From assembly GCA_965277855.1 (NCBI GenBank), contig OZ255847.1, forward strand, positions 1,860,001-1,924,000: DNA of 64,000 nt, written 5' to 3'. The DNA comes from Bog-105 sp965277855 (GTDB lineage: Bacteria > Acidobacteriota > Terriglobia > Bryobacterales > Bryobacteraceae). The position numbers were made by a program, and so were the translations under genes. Within the stretch, counting starts at the first letter, position 1, and every line of letters starts with the position of its first letter. The notes beneath the pieces were generated by a model. That model had not been told where the DNA came from and searched no databases. It was given only the letters and a program-made list of their open reading frames with translations. This document shows, in pieces, positions 33,587-41,999 of this stretch.

Positions 33587-34040
33587 CTACAGCTTCGTCA
33601 GCCCCGCGATCTGCCTGCGAACGGCTTCTTCCTCGCTCAGTCCCGCGGCGACCAGCCGGTCCGTTTCCAGGGCGATGTGCGACTTCACCTCCGAGGAAAA
33701 ATCGCTCTGTGACCGGTTGCGCCGCCAAAACATACGCTCAACTCTCCTGTCCTTCTGTTTACGCCCTTCTTTTGTCAATGTGTAAAATCGGGCCTTGCGG
33801 TTATTCGACGATGTTCCCCATTCCGCGGTAATCCAGCGCTTTGCCTCCAATCGCCGAAGAGCCGGGTACGATTGCCCCATGTTCGACTAGAAGAACATCT
33901 TCGGAGTTCGCTTGAATGGCGCGTGCGATCCTTTGCTCGTGCTGCCGGCCAATGCGTACGGTACGCAGAATCGGCAGGTCGAGAGTGCCCTGCAAGAGCG
34001 CGAGGCGATTCCGGTCAACCTGAGTAACCATCTGGCCCAA
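33587..34040 (-). pseudogene. Fossil PadR regulator fused by deletion to the N-terminus of an ADOP permease
   Basis: The first part (34040-33860) reads LLQGTLDLPILRTVRIGRQH and then IARAIQANSEDVLLVEHG, the PadR winged helix. A frameshift within the 'EHGSLYPAL' box follows. In the next frame the wing continues as YPALRRLEAKRWITAEWGTS and ARFYTLTKEGRKQ. It then runs without a break into MFWRRNRSQSDFSSEVKSHI and DRLVAAGLSEEEAVRR, the cytoplasmic prefix of ADOP permeases. A deletion has thus joined two genes that are normally neighbours, as in the intact pair at 24222-27161. Non-functional. Confidence 0.7.
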
Positions 34041-34112
34041 GTATGCCCGACTTAGGGTAAGCCGTCAGCCCGACCAAGAACGACGCCAGTCGCGAGATAA
34101 CCAGATCGGCGC

Positions 34113-34769
34113 TTAGCGCTGGAGGCGGCCTTTGAGGTCGGCTAACATGCGGTCGACGCGGTCGGATTTTTCGAGTTGGTCGAGGCGTTGTTCGGTGTTG
34201 GTCAGGGCGGCGGCTAGCTGGTGGCCTTCGCCTATGGCCTGGGCTTCCGTGATTTTTGTTTGAATGCGGCCGATGGCTGTCTCGTGATTGAGTTCCTGGA
34301 GGCCGTTGACCCTAGTCTTTTGCAGAAGGCGGGCACGGCGGTGCTGGGCTAACAGCAAGTCAGTTTGCGCCTGGGTTTCTGCCATTTTGCTTTCGAGGCG
34401 GTGCAGGGCGTCACGTAGAGTGTTGACCTGATGCGACTGATCGTCGAGTTGTTCGGCAAAGTTGCGGGCGGCGGATTCATACGTCAGTGAGCGGTCGAGG
34501 GCGACGCGTGCGAGGTCCTCCTGATTCTTTTCGACGGCCAGTTCGGCTTTGCGGGTCCAGACGGCATGCGCGTCGAGATTTTCGCGCTGCTTTTTGGCGA
34601 GCAGGTGCTGATCGGCGATGGCCATTGCCACCTGCGTTTTCACCTGCAGGAACTGGTTTTGCATGTCGAGGAGAAGCTGCTTGAGCAGCTTCTCCGGATT
34701 TTCGGCTTTGTCCACGAGGTCATTCAAATTTGCTTTGATGAGCGTAGCGACTCGATCGAGCAGTGCCAT
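34113..34769 (-). CDS. pspA: PspA/IM30-family protein
   Basis: A 218-residue coiled-coil protein of the ESCRT-III-like PspA/Vipp1 family, which binds and repairs stressed inner membrane. The N-terminus MALLDRVATLIKANLNDLVDKAENPEKLLKQLLLDMQNQFLQVK is the family's amphipathic helix plus first hairpin, followed by almost continuous heptad repeats to the end. ATG 34769 follows a GGAGGA Shine-Dalgarno, whereas the frame open further upstream runs into the flotillin gene. It starts 10 bp after the flotillin stop and is last in a four-gene operon with a regulator, a YqiJ-like protein and flotillin, all membrane-integrity genes. Confidence 0.93.
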   Translation of the reverse strand: MALLDRVATLIKANLNDLVDKAENPEKLLKQLLLDMQNQFLQVKTQVAMAIADQHLLAKKQRENLDAHAVWTRKAELAVEKNQEDLARVALDRSLTYESAARNFAEQLDDQSHQVNTLRDALHRLESKMAETQAQTDLLLAQHRRARLLQKTRVNGLQELNHETAIGRIQTKITEAQAIGEGHQLAAALTNTEQRLDQLEKSDRVDRMLADLKGRLQR

Positions 34770-34779
34770 AAATCCTCCG

Positions 34780-36219
34780 TTAGCTTTTCGAATCCTGACT
34801 GTGATTGGTTGGGGACTGACTGTTAGGGCGGTCATGAATCTTGGTCACCTTTCCTAGGAGATCGGACATTTGCATGCCGGAGAGCGTCTCAAAGAGTACC
34901 GGCACCTGGGCGGCGATTTTGGTCATGTCGCCGGTGATTTTGCTCAAGCCCGACGAGTCGCCGTCGCCGGTCGAAATGATGGTGATCTTATCGACGTTGG
35001 CGAGTGGGGCGGCCATGGCGCGGACAACTTCGGGCAGTCCGGTGATGAGTTTGTCGACCACCGCGGCCTGGTTCCATTCCTGGTACGCCTCGGCTTTGAC
35101 GTTCATCGCTTTGGCTTCGGCTTCGCCTTTGCGGAGGATGATCTCGGCTTCCGCTTCGCCTTGCGCGCGGGTGGCAAAAGCGGTGCCTTCGGCTTCGATG
35201 GTCATGCGGCGGCGGCTAGCTTCGGCGATCATTTCAATGCGCTGCTTTTCGATTTCCGCGCCTTTAAGAACAGTGGCGATCAGTTCTCTTTCATGGCGCA
35301 GAATTTCGGCTTCCTGCACTTTGACTTCCTGCTCTTTTTCGACTTGGCGAATTTTGACCGCTTCGACGGCGACCTGCTGCTGCATGACGTTGGACTGAAT
35401 GTCGTAGGCTTTGTCGGCTTGGGCCTGCTGGCGTTTGACGATTTCGGAGTACTGCGCTTTCTTGATTTCGAGATCGCGCTGCGCTTCGGCCTGCGCACCG
35501 AGCGAGAGCGCCTCGGCGAGGACGCGTTCCTGATCGGCCTGAGCTTTCGCGACGGCGGCGGCGCGCATGGCTTCGGCGCGGCGAATGGCGGTGTCGCGTT
35601 CGGCTTCGGCAGAAGCAACGTCGGCGTCACGGCGGATGCGGGCGATATCCGGACGCCCCATGTTGGTGATGTATTCGTTGCCATCGCGCACTTCGCGGAT
35701 GGTGAAGGAGATCACTTCGAGGCCCATCTTAGACATGTCTTCAGCGCAGGTGGCGCGCATTCGGTCGCCGACCATCTCTGGTTCCTTGACGATCTGCTCG
35801 ACCGAAAGCTGGCCGATGATGCCGCGCAGATGACCTTCCATGACGAGACGAATGAGTCCTTCACGGGCCTGATCGGTTTTGGTCAGAAACTGCTCGGCAG
35901 CGGTCTGAATAGATTCGGGATCGCTTTTCACTTTGATCTGGGCAACGGCTTCGACCGTGACAGCGACGCCTTGCTTGGTGTAGAGATCCTGCTGCGGAGC
36001 TACGTCGAACGACATGAGTTCGAGCGAGAGCTGCCGAAACGTTTCGATCATCGGAAAGATGACCGTGCCACGGCCTTTGACGATGCGGGTGCCACGCAGG
36101 CCGTAGACGATCAGCGCCTGATGCGGACCGGCCTTGCGAAAGAGAGTAGCCATGGTGCTGGTAGCGAGCAGCAAGACCAGAACGACGGCGACAACGATGA
36201 TGACAACTTCACTCGACAT
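34780..36219 (-). CDS. yqiK: Flotillin-family SPFH protein (YqiK-like)
   Basis: A 479-residue scaffold protein of membrane microdomains. It has an N-terminal hydrophobic anchor (about 4-25), an SPFH/band-7 domain (FRKAGPHQALIVYGLRG to TIREVRDGNEYITNMGRPDIARIRRDADVA), a long Ala/Glu-rich coiled coil and a flotillin C-terminus (AMAAPLANVDKITIISTGDG). The protein also matches the FloA/YuaG organisation. ATG 36219 overlaps the YqiJ-like gene by 11 bp. The earlier in-frame codons are a shadow of that gene. It acts together with YqiJ/NfeD-like partners in known systems, and PspA follows immediately. Confidence 0.93.
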   Translation of the reverse strand: MSSEVVIIVVAVVLVLLLATSTMATLFRKAGPHQALIVYGLRGTRIVKGRGTVIFPMIETFRQLSLELMSFDVAPQQDLYTKQGVAVTVEAVAQIKVKSDPESIQTAAEQFLTKTDQAREGLIRLVMEGHLRGIIGQLSVEQIVKEPEMVGDRMRATCAEDMSKMGLEVISFTIREVRDGNEYITNMGRPDIARIRRDADVASAEAERDTAIRRAEAMRAAAVAKAQADQERVLAEALSLGAQAEAQRDLEIKKAQYSEIVKRQQAQADKAYDIQSNVMQQQVAVEAVKIRQVEKEQEVKVQEAEILRHERELIATVLKGAEIEKQRIEMIAEASRRRMTIEAEGTAFATRAQGEAEAEIILRKGEAEAKAMNVKAEAYQEWNQAAVVDKLITGLPEVVRAMAAPLANVDKITIISTGDGDSSGLSKITGDMTKIAAQVPVLFETLSGMQMSDLLGKVTKIHDRPNSQSPTNHSQDSKS

Positions 36220-36832
36220 GAGGAGAACCTTTCTTCTGCAATGTTTCCGGAATTGAACTGCTATCCGGCTGGGTGAGCATTGCGTCCCAGGTGCGAACGT
36301 AGGCGACACCCTTTTCAAAACGGGTGACGATGGCTTCCGAGCCAAGCGGGATGAGATTATTTTCTTCGCTGCGGGCGGGGACGGGCTGGCGTGCGCCATC
36401 GCGCACATAGATCAGCTCACCGATGCCGTCCGGGCGAATGGTGCAAGAGACGCGGCCGAGCACGCCGACCATCTGGTAATCGGCGGGATCGAGCGGTTGT
36501 TCGCGGTCCTGGAGGAAACGCAGGAAGGCGGCAACGAGCCAGGCTCCGAGCAGCCCGAAGAGAGCGGAGAGCGCGAGATCGGTCCAGAGTTCGAGACCCG
36601 AGTGACGGGTGAGGAGATAGCCGACACCGCCAAACCACGCGCAGAAGACGGCCAAGCTGCTCGGGTTGACCATGCAAGCCAGCCAGTGGCCAATACCGCC
36701 GTGGGCAGTGTGAGCCGCGTGAGCATGATGGCCGTGAGCATGCCCGACGTGGAGACCGCCGAGCAGCCAGGTCAGGAGGGTCCACAAAGTGCCCACGGCG
36801 AAGAACAGTAAAAAAAGGTCAGAGACGGTCAT
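36209..36832 (-). CDS. yqiJ: YqiJ/NfeD-like membrane protein
   Basis: A 207-residue protein with three hydrophobic segments (about 5-27, 47-70 and 80-103) and a C-terminal OB-like soluble domain (MVGVLGRVSCTIRPDGIGELIYV to GSEAIVTRFEKGVAYVRTWD). Length and layout match E. coli YqiJ (209 residues), the partner of the flotillin YqiK. A His-rich loop (HVGHAHGHHAHAAHTAHGGIGHW) follows the first segment and might bind metal. The ATG overlaps the regulator gene by 14 bp and its stop overlaps flotillin by 11 bp, so the chain is translationally coupled. Confidence 0.85.
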   Translation of the reverse strand: MTVSDLFLLFFAVGTLWTLLTWLLGGLHVGHAHGHHAHAAHTAHGGIGHWLACMVNPSSLAVFCAWFGGVGYLLTRHSGLELWTDLALSALFGLLGAWLVAAFLRFLQDREQPLDPADYQMVGVLGRVSCTIRPDGIGELIYVRDGARQPVPARSEENNLIPLGSEAIVTRFEKGVAYVRTWDAMLTQPDSSSIPETLQKKGSPHVE

Positions 36833-37322
36833 GATGCTCCTCCCCGAGTGGTGAGAGATCGGGATTCAACACATCCCAGAGACGATGGACGAGGTCGGGC
36901 GTCTCCAGCACCGCGGCGAGGAGAAGCAGGCAGCGGCGGGTATCCTCGTGGCGGGCGATCTGGAGTAGCGCCTCGGCCAGCGATGGATCTTTGCGAAAGC
37001 GTTCCGCTCCCTGCACCAGCCAGAGATCGAGCTTGTCTTCTTCTTCCTCCAGGTTCGAGAGCAACTCGGTCTGGAAGCCGTCGGGATCCTCGACCAGATA
37101 GCCAGGATGGACTTTAAAAAACTTGGCGAGCAGCAGACGGCTGGTGTTGGTGAGGTGCTTGCGCTGGCCGCTTTCAAGTTGGGAAAGATACGGCTGACTG
37201 ATGGTTTTGCCGAGTTCGGATTTGATGGCGGAGACAACCTCTTTCTGGGTCATCTCACGGTTGAAGCTGCGGAGGTGGCCTTCCACGAGGCGGAGGTAGC
37301 GAATTTTAGCCGCAACCGTCAT
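36819..37322 (-). CDS. XRE-type helix-turn-helix regulator of the flotillin/PspA operon
   Basis: A 167-residue DNA-binding protein. The N-terminal domain contains TQKEVVSAIKSELGKTISQPYLSQLESGQRKHLTNTSRLLLAKFFKVHPGYL, a Cro/CI-like helix-turn-helix. The C-terminal half is helical and acidic (LEEEEDKLDLWLVQGAERF) and may dimerise or sense. ATG 37322 directly follows a strong sigma70 promoter lying inside a 36-bp dyad, which strongly suggests autorepression. The long frame open upstream to 37640 has no family similarity. It is first in the operon and so probably governs yqiJ, yqiK and pspA expression in response to membrane stress (inference). Confidence 0.88.
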   Translation of the reverse strand: MTVAAKIRYLRLVEGHLRSFNREMTQKEVVSAIKSELGKTISQPYLSQLESGQRKHLTNTSRLLLAKFFKVHPGYLVEDPDGFQTELLSNLEEEEDKLDLWLVQGAERFRKDPSLAEALLQIARHEDTRRCLLLLAAVLETPDLVHRLWDVLNPDLSPLGEEHHDRL

Positions 37323-37367
37323 ATTGCAATCTGCTAATTTTATATAGCAATTTGCAATCCTTGTCAA
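37323..37367 (-). promoter_or_regulatory. Sigma70 promoter embedded in a 14-8-14 dyad operator
   Basis: On the minus strand TTGACA (37362-37367) and TATAAA (37339-37344) are separated by exactly 17 bp, a near-consensus promoter. The -10 box fills the 8-bp centre of an imperfect inverted repeat with arms ATTGCAATCTGCTA (37323-37336) and TAGCAATTTGCAAT (37345-37358), matching at 12 of 14 positions. The right arm abuts the start codon of the XRE gene. A repressor bound to both arms would block RNA polymerase. The local AT content is far above the surroundings. Confidence 0.85.
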
Positions 37368-37422
37368 GAAGTAAATTCGGGTCTGGATTCCATGCTCACC
37401 CGGATATGACAGGAACGGTGAT

Positions 37423-37713
37423 ATGTTTCCTGACGCGGAGTGTTTCGCAGCTATGAAGACATTGTGTTTGGCGTTGATTTTGGAGTTCTGCCGTTCGCTA
37501 TGGATTGCGGATTCGCTGGTTTGTACAAAGCGAATAGCGAACGCCGGGAGCGATCCGAACGGCGATGTTATGTCGGGCGGCATATTCAGTTTTGCGCGCT
37601 TCAAGGCGGATGGCGTAACACCGGATCCTTTTACCGCCACGCCGGAACCAGGCGCGTGCGGGCTGGCGTTGGCAGGTTTAGCGCTGGTTGGCGTTTGGCG
37701 GCGACGCCGGTAG
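37423..37713 (+). CDS. PEP-CTERM micro-protein
   Basis: A 96-residue protein with an N-terminal hydrophobic stretch (MKTLCLALILEF from residue 11, or the ATG 37423 preceded by AGGA) and a classic PEP-CTERM tail: TPEPG, a hydrophobic helix (CGLALAGLALVGVW) and a terminal RRRR. Such tails are cut by exosortase for display with exopolysaccharide. The middle is only about 50 residues long, so this may be an internally deleted gene rather than a full protein. No exosortase is in the window. It is divergent from the XRE operon. Confidence 0.6.
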   Translation: MFPDAECFAAMKTLCLALILEFCRSLWIADSLVCTKRIANAGSDPNGDVMSGGIFSFARFKADGVTPDPFTATPEPGACGLALAGLALVGVWRRRR

Positions 37714-37847
37714 GTTGAGAGACATTTTGAAGCGAGCTAAAACATCGCGTCTGAAGGCCTGAAACGATACGCTGACGGCGCTTTTCGTGCTTCTGAGCAC
37801 TGTGCCGATGACGAGTTAACTCCTTTCTCCTATGCTGGAATGAGGGG

Positions 37848-39119
37848 TTGTCGCGCTTGCTATTCGGACAGAACACTTTCCAGGCGACGTTGACGGTGTG
37901 CGTCACGTTGGTGGTAGCCTTTGTCGCCACAGGTTTTGCGAGTTCGGCGTATCATCGTGAGCGGAACTCGTTAGGAGCGTTGCACTATAACCGCGGGCAA
38001 GCGCTGCAAGGCCGGGGAGAACTCGACCCGGCGCTCGAGGAATACCGAAAGGCGCTGTTATACGGACCCAATCAAACCGATTACCGGTTGTCGCTGGCAA
38101 CCGCTTTATTGGACGTGGGGCGTCTGGATGAGGCAGAGTCGCATTTAGAACAGCTGGCGCAAGAGAACCCGACCAGTGGACCGATAAATCTCCTGCTGGG
38201 AAGACTGGCCGTGCAGCAGCACAAATTGCCGAAGGCGGTTGAATATTATCAGCGCGGAGTGTACGAGTACTGGCCGGAAGCAGAGCTCCCGCAACGGCGC
38301 GAGGCCCGCTGGGAGCTGGCCAATCTGCTCGAACAGACGGGAGACAAGGGCGGGTTTGTGGGCGAGCTGATGCAGCTGTATACCAACCTCCCAATTAACG
38401 CAACGGAGCAGAAGCTGAAGGTTGGCTACTTGCTCCTGGCGAACGGGGCGACCTCGGAGGCTCTCCATATCTTCCAGGAATTGACAAAGCTTGACCCGCA
38501 GAACGGGGAAGCGCGGCGCGGTCTGGGGCAGGCGGATTTTGCGGCGGGCGAGTATATCAGTGCGCGTCACGAATTGCAGAGAAGTCTGCGGTTGGAGCCG
38601 AAGAGTCAGGAAGCCGAGCAGCAACTGGCGCTGACGAACGACGTGATCGATATGGACGCGGCGCTTCCTTATATAACGGCATCGGAGCAGATCAGGCGGA
38701 GTAAGAATTTATTGGAGCGGGTGTTGAAAAACTTGGAGACATGTAATCCGAGCGCGACGCCGGCGGCGCAGCCTGACGCGGGGGCATCGGCTCAGAAATC
38801 AGCGTCTGGGCTGCTGGCGACTTTACTTCATCCTGCCAGTACGAAAAGCGCTAAAGCAAGCGAGCAAAATTCTGCTACTCGGCCCTCCACGGCGGCTCCG
38901 GCACCGGTTGCGGCACCAGCCGCATCATCCGATGCGCTGGCCAAGCGATTGGACGATGCGAAAGCATTACTGACGGAAACAAAGAGCGATGAAGATCTGC
39001 CCCTGAAAATGCAAAAAACGGCGGCTCAACTTTGGATCGATAAAGCAAGCTTCTGCAAGACGGCGACACCGCAGGATCACACGCTCGACATCGTGTTTGC
39101 GAGAATCGGCCATGAGTGA
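37848..39119 (+). CDS. Membrane-anchored TPR protein
   Basis: 423 residues with one N-terminal membrane helix (about 11-33), then tetratricopeptide repeats (ALHYNRGQALQGRGELDPALEEYRKALLYGPN; SLATALLDVGRLDEAESHLEQLAQENP; NLLLGRLAVQQHKLPKAVEYYQRG; GYLLLANGATSEALHIFQELTKLDPQN; GLGQADFAAGEYISARHELQRSLRLEPKS). A Pro/Ala-rich low-complexity region (about 305-370) and a short conserved tail follow. The function is probably assembly of a periplasmic complex. The TTG start at 37848 is the best available. The ClC gene starts on an ATG overlapping its last codons. Confidence 0.75.
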   Translation: MSRLLFGQNTFQATLTVCVTLVVAFVATGFASSAYHRERNSLGALHYNRGQALQGRGELDPALEEYRKALLYGPNQTDYRLSLATALLDVGRLDEAESHLEQLAQENPTSGPINLLLGRLAVQQHKLPKAVEYYQRGVYEYWPEAELPQRREARWELANLLEQTGDKGGFVGELMQLYTNLPINATEQKLKVGYLLLANGATSEALHIFQELTKLDPQNGEARRGLGQADFAAGEYISARHELQRSLRLEPKSQEAEQQLALTNDVIDMDAALPYITASEQIRRSKNLLERVLKNLETCNPSATPAAQPDAGASAQKSASGLLATLLHPASTKSAKASEQNSATRPSTAAPAPVAAPAASSDALAKRLDDAKALLTETKSDEDLPLKMQKTAAQLWIDKASFCKTATPQDHTLDIVFARIGHE

Positions 39120-40722
39120 TCGTGCGGCGAACCCGGGCGTTGGGGGAAAGTTCCGCATTCCGCTAGCCCAACTGAAATTCTGGCAAGGGGCTTTTGGACA
39201 TCTTGGATTAAGTGAAGCGCAGCGCTTTCTGCTGCTGGCGTTACTGATCGGCATGTTCTCCGGCCTGCTGGTAGTGCTCTTTCATATTTCGATCGACTTT
39301 ATCAGCTGGTCGACTCTCGGAGCGCTGGCTGGGCGCTTTCACCTGGTGCGGCTATTGACGCCGGCGGTGGGCGCGATCGCCGCGGTGCTGATCGTGCGCA
39401 AGGTGTTTCCGCGAGCGAAGGGCAGCGGCGTCAACCAGACCAAGATTGCGATTTACAGCTCAGACGGCTATGTATCGTCGAGCACGATTTTCGGAAAGTT
39501 TCTGGCATGCGCGGTCTCGATCGGTACAGGGAACTCGCTGGGGCCGGAAGATCCATCCCTGCAGATGGGCGCCGGCGTGGCTTCCTGGCTGGGGCGGCTC
39601 TTTCATCTACCGCGAAACAGTATGCGCCTGATTGCGCCGGTGGGAGCGGCGGCGGGGATTGCGGCGGCCTTCAACACGCCAATTACCGGCGTGCTTTTCG
39701 TAATGGAGGAGGTACTGGCGGACTGGAGCGCCACGGCGGTGGGATCGATCGTGCTGGCGGCGGTTTCGGCGGTGGTGACAATGCGCGCGTTTTTAGGCAA
39801 CCAGCCACTATTTCAGATTCCTGAATTCCAACTGGCGAGTGCCTCTGAACTTTTCATCTATGCGGGGATTGGCGTGGCAGGTGGCGTGCTGTCGGCTCTC
39901 TTCATCAAGCTGATCGAGGAGATGAAAAAGCGCATGGAGCACATTCCACCCTGGCGGCATTATGTACTGCCGATCGTCGCCGGCTTCTTAACGGGCGTCG
40001 TGGGCTTGTGGTTCCCGGAGGTGATGGGCGCGGGCTATGAAGCGATTAATAGCGCGCTGCACGGGCAGTTCGTGTGGCAGGTGCTGATTTATCTGGCTCT
40101 CGCGAAGCTAGTAGTGACGCTGCTGGCTTTCACGGCAGAAACACCGGGCGGCATGTTCGCGCCGGCGCTATTCGTCGGCGGCATGGTGGGGGGAGGTCTG
40201 GGCGGATTGGCTCACAGGTTCTGGCCAATAAGCGCCGCTCCGGCTGAGGCTTACATGCTGGTCGGAATGGGAACGTTTTTTGCGGGCGTGTTTCGCGCTC
40301 CGATCACGTCGATCTTCATGGTGTTCGAGCTGAGCGCCAGTTACGTGATTATTCTGCCGGTAATGATCTCGAACACCACGGCGTATTTGCTTTCGCGCAA
40401 GCTGCATGAGACGCCGTTTTTCAAAATGCTGGCGCAACTGGAGGGAGTGAATCTACCTTCGGCGGAAGAGAAGCGCAATTTCCAGCCGCTGCGGGTGGAA
40501 GATGCCATGCAGCCGGTAACCACTGCGCCCAACGGCGACGGTGCATCGCGGCTGTATCCGGATGAACCGTTGGATGCGGCGCTGCGGCTGCTCTCGGTAG
40601 AGCCGGTGATCGAGATTGTGAGCCGCCTCGAACCAGACGAAGTTCTGGGCACGCTTACCTTGGACGATGTTCACAAGGCTTATGGAATCGTAGGCGAGAG
40701 AGTAGGAATGAAAAATCGATGA
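39112..40722 (+). CDS. ClC-type chloride channel/antiporter
   Basis: A 536-residue inner-membrane protein with about ten membrane helices. Signature loops are KGSGVNQ (in place of GSGIP), GNSLGPEDPSLQMGAG (GREGP type, keeping the gating Glu), FNTPITGVLFVMEEV (with the Glu used for proton transfer) and TPGGMFAPALFVGG. Both Glu residues are present, so it is more likely a Cl-/H+ antiporter than a channel. The C-terminal region VEDAMQPVTTAP...LGTLTLDDVHKAYG is one CBS-like half. ATG 39112 overlaps the TPR gene (8 bp), and the next gene overlaps as ATGA, giving a three-gene unit. Confidence 0.92.
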   Translation: MSDRAANPGVGGKFRIPLAQLKFWQGAFGHLGLSEAQRFLLLALLIGMFSGLLVVLFHISIDFISWSTLGALAGRFHLVRLLTPAVGAIAAVLIVRKVFPRAKGSGVNQTKIAIYSSDGYVSSSTIFGKFLACAVSIGTGNSLGPEDPSLQMGAGVASWLGRLFHLPRNSMRLIAPVGAAAGIAAAFNTPITGVLFVMEEVLADWSATAVGSIVLAAVSAVVTMRAFLGNQPLFQIPEFQLASASELFIYAGIGVAGGVLSALFIKLIEEMKKRMEHIPPWRHYVLPIVAGFLTGVVGLWFPEVMGAGYEAINSALHGQFVWQVLIYLALAKLVVTLLAFTAETPGGMFAPALFVGGMVGGGLGGLAHRFWPISAAPAEAYMLVGMGTFFAGVFRAPITSIFMVFELSASYVIILPVMISNTTAYLLSRKLHETPFFKMLAQLEGVNLPSAEEKRNFQPLRVEDAMQPVTTAPNGDGASRLYPDEPLDAALRLLSVEPVIEIVSRLEPDEVLGTLTLDDVHKAYGIVGERVGMKNR

Positions 40723-41999
40723 GCATTCAGACAGCGGACATTTCGAGTACTGAGGCGGTGGCGGAAAAGCTTCCGCACGCAGAACGGTTAGATCGGCTGG
40801 CGGCGGTAGCGGTGCAAGTGGGATTGGGATTGCAACGCGGTCAAGAGCTGGTTATGACCGCACCACTCGAAGCAGTTGCGCTGGTGCGCCGCATTACCGA
40901 ACATGCTTACCGGGCCGGCGCTACGCTCGTGACAACACTCTTTACCGACGAGGAGACGACGCTGACACGCTTTCATCATGCGCCGGACGAGAGTTTCGAC
41001 CGGGCTGCCGACTGGTTGCAGAACGGCGTGGCGGCGGCTTTTCGCAGTGGTTCAGCGCGACTGGCAATTACGGGCGTTAATCCGGCTCTGCTGGCGAAGG
41101 AAGATACGGGCAAGATTGCTCGATTAAATGTGGCGAATTCGAAAGCGAGTCGCCCTGCGATGGAATTGATCACCCGGCACGAGATCAATTGGACGATCGT
41201 GGCGAACGCGACGCCGGCGTGGGCGAAAGCGGTGTTCCCGGATGACTCCGAAGAAACGGCTGTTCGCAAGCTATGGGATGCGATTTTTGCTACCACGCGG
41301 ATTGACGTGCCTGATCCGGTGAGGGCTTGGCGGAATCACGACAGCTTGCTACGTAAGCGAGCGGCGATCTTGAACGAAAAGCATTTTGCTGCGCTGCACT
41401 TTAGAAGTGGCACAGGAACAGACCTGCAATTGGGCTTGGCGGATGATCATCTGTGGCTGGGCGGCGGCACCACGGCGGTGAATGGCGCGGAGTGTGTTCC
41501 CAACATGCCGACAGAGGAAGTCTTCACGACGCCGCATAAAGATCGTGCGGATGGCGTGGTGCGCAGTACCAAACCGCTTTCGTATCAGGGGACGCTGATC
41601 GAAGAGATTGCCGTGAAATTTGAGGGCGGCAGGATCGTGGACGCTTTTGCCAAACAAGGCGAGACGGTATTGCGCCGTATGATCGAAACAGATGACGGTG
41701 CGCGTCGCTTGGGCGAGGTTGCGCTGGTGCCGCATTCGTCGCCGATTTCGAAGAGCGGGTTGTTGTTCTGGAATACGTTGTTCGATGAGAATGCGGCAAG
41801 CCACATCGCGCTGGGTCAGGCGTACAGCAGCTGTATTAACGGCGGTGACAAGCTGAATGCTACACAACTAGCGGCCAAGGGTGTGAACGAAAGCTTGATT
41901 CACGTGGATTGGATGATTGGCTCGGGCGAGATGGACGTGGACGGTGTTGGAATGGACGGCAAGGCTGAGCCGCTGATGCGGCGAGGGGAGTGGGTTTAG
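40719..41999 (+). CDS. M29-family aminopeptidase (AmpS/PepS-like)
   Basis: A 426-residue cytoplasmic metallo-aminopeptidase with broad N-terminal specificity. The family blocks GTGTDLQLGLADDHLWLGG, NMPTEEVFTTPHKDRADGVVRSTKPL and ALVPHSSPISKSGLLFWNTLFDENAASHIALGQAY provide the Glu, His and Asp ligands of the binuclear metal site. The C-terminal block IHVDWMIGSGEMDVDGV is also characteristic. ATG overlaps the ClC gene (ATGA). Its stop overlaps the convergent Cas6-like gene by 4 bp. The reason for coupling to a chloride transporter is unclear. Confidence 0.9.
   Translation: MSIQTADISSTEAVAEKLPHAERLDRLAAVAVQVGLGLQRGQELVMTAPLEAVALVRRITEHAYRAGATLVTTLFTDEETTLTRFHHAPDESFDRAADWLQNGVAAAFRSGSARLAITGVNPALLAKEDTGKIARLNVANSKASRPAMELITRHEINWTIVANATPAWAKAVFPDDSEETAVRKLWDAIFATTRIDVPDPVRAWRNHDSLLRKRAAILNEKHFAALHFRSGTGTDLQLGLADDHLWLGGGTTAVNGAECVPNMPTEEVFTTPHKDRADGVVRSTKPLSYQGTLIEEIAVKFEGGRIVDAFAKQGETVLRRMIETDDGARRLGEVALVPHSSPISKSGLLFWNTLFDENAASHIALGQAYSSCINGGDKLNATQLAAKGVNESLIHVDWMIGSGEMDVDGVGMDGKAEPLMRRGEWV

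Noticed and set aside
34870..36276. Long open frame (468 codons) on the plus strand opposite flotillin
   Set aside because: Its Gly/Phe-rich composition mirrors the Ala/Glu-rich coiled coil of the flotillin gene on the other strand. No motif of its own.
37323..37640. N-terminal extension of the XRE regulator
   Set aside because: No family similarity, and it would cover the promoter and operator dyad.
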